A DNA stretch of 17,760 nucleotides. It comes from an uncultured Candidatus Peregrinibacteria bacterium. Its GTDB lineage: Bacteria > Patescibacteriota > JACMRA01. Where the stretch lies: contig CAKZLR010000044.1 in the NCBI GenBank assembly GCA_937127165.1, positions 1-17,760 of the forward strand, read 5' to 3'. A model generated the notes under the pieces. It worked only from the letters and a program-made list of their open reading frames with translations, ran no database searches and was not told where the DNA came from. Numbering within the stretch: position 1 is the stretch's first letter; each line of letters begins with the position of its first letter. A program made the position numbers and the translations under genes. Positions 12,095 to 17,760 of this stretch are shown here, in pieces.

Positions 12095-14086
12095 ATGTAT
12101 ATGTCAAGCACTACACCCAAAAACATTATAGAAAAAATCTGGGATGAACATGTAGTCGTCCAAAAAGAAGGTCATCCTGCAGTGTTGGGAATAGACTTAC
12201 AACTAATTCATGAAGTTACTTCACCTCAGGCTTTTGCCATGCTTAGAGAAAAAAACTTATCTGTAAAATATCCTGGTAAGTTAGTGGCCACTCTTGATCA
12301 TGCTATTCCTACTAGGCTTGATCGTGAAAATATTTTTGACGAAGTAGCTAAAAAACAAGTGCAAACTCTTAGGCAAAATGTAGCCGATTTTGGAGTACCT
12401 TTTTTTGATTTTGGTAGCGGTAATCAAGGCATAGTGCATGTATTGGGCCCTGATCTTGGCATCACTCAGCCAGGTCTAACTATTATCTGTGGTGATTCGC
12501 ACACCTCTACTCATGGAGCTTTTGGATCTTTAGCTTTTGGTGTAGGTACTACCGAAGTTGGTTTAATGATGGCAACGGGTTGTATTTTACAAGAGAAACC
12601 TAAAACCATGAAAGTTGAGTTTAAGGGAACTCTGCAAAAAGGCGTTTTTAGCAAAGATATGATTCTTAAACTCATTTCCATGATTGGTATTGGTGGGGGT
12701 AATGGTCACATATTCGAATATACTGGTAGTGCAGTGAGACAGTTAAGTATGGAAGCTAGAATGTCAATTTGTAATATGAGCATTGAAGCTGGGGCAAGAG
12801 CTGGCTTAATATCTCCTGACAAAACCACTATTAGTTATCTAAAAACCAGAAAATACACGACTAAAATTAGTAGTTCGGATATACAAAAAATCGTTGAAGA
12901 AATTAGATTTCCTCTTAAAATTCACGGAAAAGCTGGTTCTAGAACCTCATTTATAACTTTACAGTTGGTTATCAACCTAGCAAGCTTAGGTCAAAAATTT
13001 ATAATTTTTACCGCTCAGCCTAAATCTAAGCAAGATTTACTTAAGCAAGTGGATGAAAAAGATGTAGTTTGGATACAAGACTTAAGTAGAATTGGTGATA
13101 GTTTGGAGAAAAAAATCATTTTAGTAGAAAATTTCAATATTAAAGGGATACTAGAGGTTTTGAATCAAATAGAGCCAGATAGAGTTATGGTTATCGAAAA
13201 TATCGAAGAGTTGAGTTTGGACTCTAATAATCAAAAAATACAAGAGATTCAAACTAGTTTACGGCCATTATTTACTAGACATAATACGATTTTATCGGGG
13301 GATTGGTCGAGTTTGGATTGGTTGGACTTTGAGTATAACAGCGAGTTGCAATTTTCTCCTCATAATCAGCACATTATGCCAGAAATTGGACAATATGAAG
13401 TTCTTTGGACAATTTGCGAACCCAGACCTTATAGACCCAAAAACGAAGATTGGGAAACGGCCGTTAATTACTGGTTAAGTCTTAGAAGTGATGAAGATTG
13501 CCACTATGATCGGGAAATTGTGATTGATGTTGATCAGTTAGAGCCGATGATTACTTGGGGTACGAATCCCGGCGAAGGTATACCTATCACTGGCACTGTA
13601 CCTTACCTAAAAGACATCCCAGAAGAAAATAAAAATAATGTGATTAAATCCTTGGAGTATACCAAACTTCAAGAAGGTCAGCGATTGCTAGGATTACCAG
13701 TGGATTTTGTGTTTATAGGTAGTTGCACTAACTCTAGAATTGAAGATCTGCGGATTGTTGCCAAAATCATGCAAAATAAAAAAGTAGCTCCGGGTGTGAC
13801 TATGTATGTAGTACCCGGATCCGAAGCAGTCCGCCAACAAGCCGAAAGAGAAGGTCTGGATAAAATTTTTAAAGATGCTGGTGCTGAATGGAGAATGCCG
13901 GGTTGTTCGATGTGTTTGGGCATGAATGACGACAAAGTACCTACTGGTAAGAGATGTGTGGCTACCTCCAACCGTAATTTTATGAACAGGCAAGGACCCG
14001 GAGCTATCACTCATTTAGCTAGTCCTGCTACTGCAGCAGCTACCGCAATTACTGGAGTTATTACCGATCCACGAACATTTTTATAA
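12095..14086 (+). CDS. leuC: 3-isopropylmalate dehydratase large subunit with an inserted P-loop-like domain
   Basis: With LeuD, LeuC isomerises 2- to 3-isopropylmalate in leucine synthesis using a [4Fe-4S] cluster. The conserved aconitase-type halves are intact. The first (residues 1-250) has LDHAIPT, GDSHTSTHGAFG (133-144) and MSIEAGARAGLISPDKTT (228-245). The second (450-663) has ITWGTNPG, GSCTNSR (542-548) and MPGCSMCLGMN (601-611). The cluster cysteines are C544, C604 and C607. The product is 663 residues, about 200 longer than bacterial LeuC (about 466). The excess is a single block at about 258-443, described separately. The frame is continuous through it and base composition does not change visibly. 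leuD, leuA and leuB are not adjacent. The start may be the ATG at 12095 or the one at 12101. The Fe-S cluster would depend on SUF machinery such as SufB. Confidence 0.93.
   Translation: MYMSSTTPKNIIEKIWDEHVVVQKEGHPAVLGIDLQLIHEVTSPQAFAMLREKNLSVKYPGKLVATLDHAIPTRLDRENIFDEVAKKQVQTLRQNVADFGVPFFDFGSGNQGIVHVLGPDLGITQPGLTIICGDSHTSTHGAFGSLAFGVGTTEVGLMMATGCILQEKPKTMKVEFKGTLQKGVFSKDMILKLISMIGIGGGNGHIFEYTGSAVRQLSMEARMSICNMSIEAGARAGLISPDKTTISYLKTRKYTTKISSSDIQKIVEEIRFPLKIHGKAGSRTSFITLQLVINLASLGQKFIIFTAQPKSKQDLLKQVDEKDVVWIQDLSRIGDSLEKKIILVENFNIKGILEVLNQIEPDRVMVIENIEELSLDSNNQKIQEIQTSLRPLFTRHNTILSGDWSSLDWLDFEYNSELQFSPHNQHIMPEIGQYEVLWTICEPRPYRPKNEDWETAVNYWLSLRSDEDCHYDREIVIDVDQLEPMITWGTNPGEGIPITGTVPYLKDIPEENKNNVIKSLEYTKLQEGQRLLGLPVDFVFIGSCTNSRIEDLRIVAKIMQNKKVAPGVTMYVVPGSEAVRQQAEREGLDKIFKDAGAEWRMPGCSMCLGMNDDKVPTGKRCVATSNRNFMNRQGPGAITHLASPATAAATAITGVITDPRTFL
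12866..13423 (+). other. Domain inserted in LeuC: RadA/KaiC-like RecA fold with degenerate Walker motifs
   Basis: This block covers LeuC residues about 258-443. Without it, TTISYLKTRKY would continue straight into RPYRPKNEDW, as TTFEYxKGRPYxPKGxxW does in ordinary LeuC. Both flanks keep an R-x-Y-x-x-K motif (252-257 and 444-449), as if the target had been duplicated. Inside are a P-loop-like IHGKAGSRTSF (276-286), then LQLVINLASLGQKFIIFTAQ (289-308). Later come ILVENFNIKGILEVLNQIEPD (342-362) and VMVIENIEEL (364-373). This order matches RadA/Sms and KaiC: Walker A, helix, second strand, E-x-N-L-x-x-I-L, then E-K-P-D-x-x-x-I-D. The catalytic lysine appears to be Arg283, one glycine of the P-loop is missing, and the Walker B aspartate position holds Glu368. 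An ATPase-dead, regulatory or structural role would follow. Homology is judged by eye. Confidence 0.6.
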
Positions 14087-14102
14087 AGGCTATTGTTCCG
14101 TG

Positions 14103-14140
14103 TTTTCTAATCTAAAAAACTACTTTAAAAATTTAGAAAA
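14103..14140. repeat. Inverted repeat after leuC
   Basis: TTTTCTAA (14103-14110) and TTAGAAAA (14133-14140) are perfect 8-bp arms with a 22-nt loop, starting 17 bp after leuC. It could be an mRNA 3'-end hairpin. No T run follows. Confidence 0.35.
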
Positions 14141-14253
14141 TTATATTTTCGGTGAATACTATTATAGCAATTCACTTACGATTAAATTAATAAATTATAG
14201 AAAAAAGACATTTCATTTTTTGATAATTATCTTTTCATAGGATTTGCTATACC

Positions 14254-14286
14254 AGCTAAATTAGCTAACTGATCTTTAAAAGATCA
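14254..14286. promoter_or_regulatory. Two adjacent palindromes upstream of the kinase promoter
   Basis: AGCTAAATTAGCT (14254-14266) and TGATCTTTAAAAGATCA (14270-14286) are each perfect palindromes around one central base, three bases apart. They end 17 bp before the kinase -35 box. They may be operators. Neither has the T run of a terminator. Confidence 0.45.
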
Positions 14287-14302
14287 AAGAAACAGAAAAT
14301 TT

Positions 14303-14330
14303 TTGACAAAAAATTCAAAACTAAAATTAT
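14303..14330 (+). promoter_or_regulatory. Promoter of the kinase gene
   Basis: A perfect TTGACA (14303-14308) is followed after 16 bases by AATTAT (14325-14330, four of six consensus positions). The predicted start near 14337 leaves a leader of about 7 nt before the ATG at 14344. Confidence 0.45.
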
Positions 14331-14343
14331 TTCGTGATAAATT

Positions 14344-14964
14344 ATGTCCAGTAATAATATTATTTCCCTTATAGGGATGTCAAATATAGGTAAATCTTAT
14401 TGGTCAAAACAATTAGAACAAGTTGGTTATAAGCGATTTTCCATTGACGATATGATAATTGAAAAGGCAAGCCTAAGTATTGACGATGTTACGGGTATGG
14501 CAAAGTGGCTGGGTCAGCCTTGGTCTGAAGGTTATGCAGATAGAGAAAAACAGTATTTAGCTTGGGAAAATGAATCAGTTTTGGAAGTTTTGGAGCAATT
14601 AAGCTCTTTTAAAGAAGATGATAAGATAGTTATTGACACTACTGGTAGTATGTTTTATGTCGAACAGACAACCATAGACAGACTAGTTAACTCAACTAAA
14701 GTGGTGTATCTGATAGCTCCTGAGCATATTAAGCAAAAAATGTTGCAAAAATATATAGATAATCCTAAGCCTGTGATCTGGTATGGTCTGTTTACTCAGA
14801 AAGGTTCAGAAACTAGAGGACAAGCTTTAGCTAGATCATATGATGAGTTATTAAATTTTAGAGCCAAAACATATAGAAAATATTCTGATATCATAATTAA
14901 TTATGATCACAGGTTCCAACCAGATTATTCAGTAGAAGATTTTTTACGAGAAATTAATCAGTAA
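14344..14964 (+). CDS. Shikimate-kinase-like P-loop kinase of unknown substrate
   Basis: The 206-residue cytoplasmic P-loop protein has Walker A GMSNIGKS (11-18), a following D-D pair in FSIDDMIIEK (32-41) at the position where shikimate-kinase-like enzymes bind substrate, and a hydrophobic strand ending in VIDTTGS (96-102). The strand VVYLIAPEHI (120-129) is followed by a lid-like region KQKMLQKYIDNPKP. The C-terminal part (150-206) is longer than in AroK (about 170 residues). The strongly conserved-looking MAKWLGQPW (52-60) is a motif I associate with a CPR group of small kinases usually labelled shikimate kinase. No other aromatic pathway gene is present, so a different small-molecule substrate is equally possible. 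The ATG at 14344 follows a promoter by only a few bases and no Shine-Dalgarno is present. The pseudogene tract begins 44 bp downstream. Confidence 0.75.
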   Translation: MSSNNIISLIGMSNIGKSYWSKQLEQVGYKRFSIDDMIIEKASLSIDDVTGMAKWLGQPWSEGYADREKQYLAWENESVLEVLEQLSSFKEDDKIVIDTTGSMFYVEQTTIDRLVNSTKVVYLIAPEHIKQKMLQKYIDNPKPVIWYGLFTQKGSETRGQALARSYDELLNFRAKTYRKYSDIIINYDHRFQPDYSVEDFLREINQ

Positions 14965-15008
14965 AAAACGAAATACTATTTTCTTGTTAGGAATTTAGTT
15001 TTTTAGCT

Positions 15009-15224
15009 ATGAAAAATGAAACTCCTTATCCAAAAATAAATGTGAATGATAGAGAATCAACTTTGGCTGTTGTAGAAGGTATCACGAATTAGCACTTAAT
15101 CATTTTAGGAGGAGGTTTGAGCAGGATTTTGTTGAATTATATAATAATTTTCTTTGTAGAGTTTTTGAAGAGACTCCTGGACGACGTATAGATTTCGTAA
15201 ATTTTTTTTGATGAAAGAATATAA
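15009..15224 (+). pseudogene. Broken gene of unknown function
   Basis: An ATG at 15009 opens 27 codons that end at a TAG (15090-15092). Coding-like sequence continues in another frame from about 15086 (ELALNHFRRRFEQDFVELYN and onward). It hits a TGA at 15209-15211 inside a run of eight T, then continues in a third frame for four codons to TAA at 15222. Removing one T from the run would join the last two parts. The joined product would be about 70 residues. It follows the kinase gene by 44 bp on the same strand. The family is not recognised. Confidence 0.55.
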
Positions 15225-15240
15225 AAAATAAAAAACTTTT

Positions 15241-15801
15241 ATGTAGGATATTGTCGGAGGAGAAGGTACTGGTGAATACGTTATTTTTAATTTAAAAAAG
15301 TTTTTTCAATAATTCAATAAAAAGTTTAAAAATGTTGTAACTATAGATTTTGAAACTTTCAGATTATTTGCTTTGAGGCGTTGATTCAAAATTGATCAAA
15401 TTGGATCCTGGGTTTCCGTCGATAGATGAACAGATTGAGTAGATAATTGAAGCTTGCCTAATTAAAGACCTTTCGGGTAACGGCAAGATAGTTGGTTGTA
15501 GAAAAATTATGATTATCGAAAATGATTGTTATGGTTGCGGCACTATAAAAATGGTTGCATATAGGATAAAATCTAAGATTAAGGACCTTGCAGATTTTAG
15601 AAAAACGTCTAAAGATAAAGTCCCTGAATTGCCTTGCGTTTTTACAGGTGTTCAAGTTTGTAATCTTGATAAGAACCAGTTGGGTGTACCTCTGTACCTT
15701 ATCTATAAATAAATACTCCCGAAGGTCCTGACGAAGATTTTATAAGACGGGTAGAATTGACAAACCTTAAAGACTATCTTCTTGGAGGTGTTGTTGTTTA
15801 G
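15241..15801 (+). pseudogene. Broken gene of unknown function with a glycine-rich N-terminus
   Basis: Pieces in alternating frames join into one protein of about 185 residues. An ATG at 15241 is followed at once by a TAG (15244), then DIVGGEGTGEYVIFNLKKFF. A TAA at 15310 and a TGA at 15382 interrupt it. The second frame from 15404 (DPGFPSIDEQIE) has a TAG at 15440 and then stays open to 15712, with NDCYGCGTIKMVAYRIKSKI in the middle. A last shift from 15715 gives TPEGPDEDFIRRVELTNLKD, ending at TAG 15799-15801. Both nonsense changes and frameshifts are present, which favours true decay over simple indel errors. I do not recognise the family. The 89-codon open piece (15443-15709) is the best query for a search. 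Confidence 0.6.
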
Positions 15802-15855
15802 TTGTCTATATTGCTCAGTGGGTAATGTCTTAGATTACCTTACTGTTGGTCTTTT

Positions 15856-16200
15856 GTGTTGCCAAATGTAAGAGTAGGTATCCTTGAAGAACAAGAAGAT
15901 AATTTTTCAAGAGCTGTTTTAGAAGTAAACCGATGGTTTTATGAATATTATTCTGGAATAACCCTTGGGAGATGTTTTGTCGAAAATAATAAAAGTTTGC
16001 TTGCTTATTTCTCAAATGGCTTAGCCAAAAAATTAGTAGTGTATCTTTTAATGCAGACACACCAATATAGAAAGTGATTAAGTTTATTCAAAATTATTAT
16101 GACGAAATTAGGTCTATAACAATGAAACAAGAAAAACAGTTTTCAAGAAGCAGAGGAAGTTATTAAAATTAGTCTTAAACCCCAAACAATTTCAAAATAA
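15856..16200 (+). pseudogene. Broken gene of unknown function
   Basis: The first piece (15856-16077) reads VRVGILEEQEDNFSRAVLEV then a segment rich in aromatic residues (NRWFYEYYSGITLGR), ending at TGA. The second frame, from about 16053, has a TAG at 16068 and continues KVIKFIQNYYDEIRS. The third frame (16141-16200) reads FQEAEEVIKISLKPQTISK to a TAA. Each junction joins plausible coding sequence, so this looks like one decayed gene of at least 115 codons. It could be continuous with the next entry. The product is not recognised. Confidence 0.5.
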
Positions 16201-16202
16201 CT

Positions 16203-16614
16203 CGGCATTACAATGTTACTTTTGATCAAGGAAGTATAAGTAATGAAGAATATCAGGGTAAGTTGGCAACTATGATTATTTTATTAAAATAAGTTTAGAA
16301 AAAATTACAAAGTCGAAATAGGCATGCATTCCGATACTTCGGTGGAAAATTTGATGACTATAGTTGAAAGTCTTGGTGGGCAAGTTGATTTTATTTTAAC
16401 TAAAAATGAAAATGTTTTTGTGAAAATTGATAATACAAGAAGATCTGTTGTAATAAACAGATTTGAAAGTAATATGGGATCTTTGAAAGATTATAGAAAG
16501 ACCTTGATTGAATATATAAAAAAGGTTGTCCAAGAAATGAAATTGGAGTCAGTTGGCGGTGACGAAGGTATTCTTGCACCTGAAATTAGTCAGGTAAAAT
16601 TAAGGAAAAAATAA
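16203..16614 (+). pseudogene. Broken gene of unknown function; the last 96 codons are open
   Basis: Frame one (from 16203) reads RHYNVTFDQGSISNEEYQGK and ends at TAA 16290. A second frame (from 16265) reads YDYFIKISLEKITKSK to TAG 16319. The third (16324-16614) is open for 96 codons from an ATG: HSDTSVENLMTIVESLGGQV, then a lysine-rich helix near LIEYIKKVVQEMKLE and a terminal QVKLRKK. The last piece could still be made as a small protein, but the matching coding quality of the preceding frames suggests it is only the end of a longer gene. The family is unknown. Confidence 0.5.
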
Positions 16615-16615
16615 T

Positions 16616-17047
16616 ATGTTTTTAGTAAGGGTCGTCGAGTATATATTGTTGTTTATTACGGTAAAGAAGGCGAGGGGAATTTGGCTGATATTTTGAATAA
16701 AGCTTTTGCAAATGCTGGTTATAATGTAGATTTAGAAAGGTGTTACTACCGGAGATGATTATGGTATTTTGTGTACATCCTAACCCTTTGGAAACAAGTA
16801 AAAAGGATATATCTGGATTTATATCAAGATTAACTGATTCACCATACTCCACATTGAAGATAATTCTGTAAATGATAATACCAAAATACTTGGTATGTGG
16901 CTATTGCTTTAATAGTTTAGTAAATATGGGTTAAATAAAGATCAAATAGATATTCGGAAGTAAAACCATATTGTTTCAAAAAATTCTGGAATAGATGGAG
17001 TGATTGAACATTTATAAAGAATTTTGGAACAACTTGAATTGAGGTAA
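16616..17047 (+). pseudogene. Broken gene of unknown function
   Basis: An ATG one base after the previous stop (TAATATG) suggests former translational coupling. Within three codons the frame shifts, then reads KGRRVYIVVYYGKEGEGNLA and DILNKAFANAGYNVDLER. A shift gives GVTTGDDYGILCTS (stop at 16781), then NPLETSKKDISGFISRLTDS in another frame and EDNSVNDNTKILGMW in a third. The last part has in-frame TAA codons inside DIRK*NHIVSKNSGIDGVIE and before RILEQLELR, ending at 17045-17047. The rebuilt product would be about 140 residues, alpha/beta-like. The family is not recognised. Confidence 0.5.
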
Positions 17048-17133
17048 TTTGAAAAGTAAATTTAACAAGAATCAGTAATACTTATTACAAGCAAGTTTTT
17101 TATCAAAACTTTTGCAGAGTTTCAAAAATTTTT

Positions 17134-17760
17134 TTGATTCAATCAATTTTTAAGATTTTACCAATACTTCTACAATATATTATTTATTATAAAAAATTTA
17201 AGGTCTTTAGATTCGCCAAACAAACTTTCAAACAAATCCCATTATTTATTAACTGCGACACTAGTAAAGATGATGCAATTGCTTTAGTTATGACTTACAA
17301 ATCTGGTTGTAATTTACAGTATCATTACTTCTCGTAGCAACACTACTTTAACTAATTTTACAAGAATCCAGTTAATATTATGGGTCTTATCGGTGTCTCT
17401 AGTGTCAAGATTATTAAAGGTTCTAAATCTCCTTTAGAAATTCATAAATTAAAAGCCCAGAGTTTTATTGCGATGGGAATTATATGGGTAAAAATGGTCT
17501 CTGCAATCTTCAAATACCACCCACCCTTTTTGACTCTGTTTTGGATTATAGTGATAATTTTGTTATTCGAAACTATCCAAAAAATTAAAGAATTTGGTAA
17601 AATTAATTACATTATCACCGGTCCTTGTGCCACTTTGCTAGAATCATTAACTATTTTAAATCACAAAATTTAGATATTCGGGGTTATATCAATATTTATA
17701 CATAATGGAAACAGTTATTTACCAAAAAACAAGAAGTATGGATGTTAAAAATACTAGTCA
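17134..17760 (+). pseudogene. Inosine/uridine-type nucleoside hydrolase pseudogene, running off the window
   Basis: Nucleoside hydrolases split ribonucleosides into base and ribose using a Ca site formed by an N-terminal D-x-D-x-x-x-D-D cluster. The remnant INCDTSKDDAIALVM (17248-17292) matches that motif, with the first aspartate changed to Asn. After a frameshift (stop at 17335) come NIMGLIGVSSVKIIKGSKSP and a second shift into YMGKNGLCNLQIPPT, the counterpart of the family's H-G-x-x-G-L-G-x-x-x-L-P loop. A third shift leads to KIKEFGKINYIITGPCATLL, the counterpart of G-K-I-x-x-x-x-x-G-P-L-T-N-L. A further shift gives LDIRGYINIY near the right edge. At least four frame changes make a working enzyme impossible as written. 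The upstream part (17134-17245) has no clear homology, so the true start is uncertain. Confidence 0.7.

Noticed and set aside
12866..13423. Intein inside LeuC, because the block lies in frame and contains HN near its end
   Set aside because: The block does not begin with Cys/Ser in an intein N-terminal motif, the HN is followed by Gln and lies about 20 residues before the junction, and the interior resembles a RecA fold instead of Hint or homing endonuclease motifs.
12866..13423. LeuD (small subunit) fused into LeuC, since the length is about right
   Set aside because: None of the LeuD signatures, such as the G-S-S-R-E-H loop, is present.
13678..14014. Minus-strand open frames inside leuC
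   Set aside because: Two overlapping frames antisense to the conserved cluster-binding part of LeuC; no start signals or recognisable motifs.
1..17760. Alternative code with TGA read as glycine (as in Gracilibacteria/Absconditabacteria)
   Set aside because: All recognised genes use GGN for glycine and contain no internal TGA. The DUF5663-like gene ends with TGA. The broken tract also has TAA and TAG stops and frameshifts that recoding cannot explain.
15009..17760. Programmed frameshifting that rescues the broken genes
   Set aside because: Too many shifts in varied contexts, mixed with plain nonsense codons and without repeated slippery sites, and no other gene in the window needs it.

Overview
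The window is a compact, AT-rich bacterial segment that most resembles the Candidate Phyla Radiation (Patescibacteria). This is an inference from three things. The protein at 188-544 resembles DUF5663, a small family I associate with that group. The rpoC sequence is CPR-like, and the P-loop kinase at 14344-14964 resembles kinases I associate with the same group. The standard genetic code fits: no recognised gene contains an internal TGA, and TGA ends the gene at 188-544. No rRNA, tRNA, CRISPR array or intact transposon was seen.

Layout. Positions 1-544 hold two small minus-strand genes, one cut by the window edge. Next come hisF (752-1519, +), rpoC (1776-5750, -), a 770-bp non-coding stretch with an intrinsic terminator and several inverted repeats (5751-6520), an RluA-family pseudouridine synthase (6521-7444, -), a 482-bp divergent intergenic region with three consecutive hairpins (7445-7926), sufB (7927-9375, +), an M3 oligoendopeptidase (9627-11441, -), ridA (11558-11950, +), leuC (12095-14086, +) and a shikimate-kinase-like P-loop kinase (14344-14964, +). 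From about 15009 to the right edge, coding-looking sequence is broken by many frameshifts and stop codons. This is a pseudogene tract of about 2.7 kb, in which only an inosine/uridine-type nucleoside hydrolase can be named.

How the genes relate. Almost nothing is arranged in operons. hisF lacks other his genes, leuC lacks leuD/leuB, sufB lacks sufC/sufD, and rpoC has no rpoB beside it. Each intact gene appears to be its own transcription unit. Ribosome binding sites are absent, and for several genes promoter-like boxes sit so close to the start codon that the mRNA would be leaderless or nearly so.

Most notable points. (1) LeuC carries an in-frame insertion of roughly 186 residues that looks like a RadA/KaiC-type RecA-fold domain with degenerate Walker motifs. 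(2) The RNA polymerase beta' subunit lacks all four cysteines of the second zinc site and has an altered trigger loop. (3) Promoters abut start codons throughout. (4) A possible attenuator-like leader lies upstream of rpoC, and a hairpin cluster lies upstream of sufB. (5) The right end is a dense pseudogene tract.
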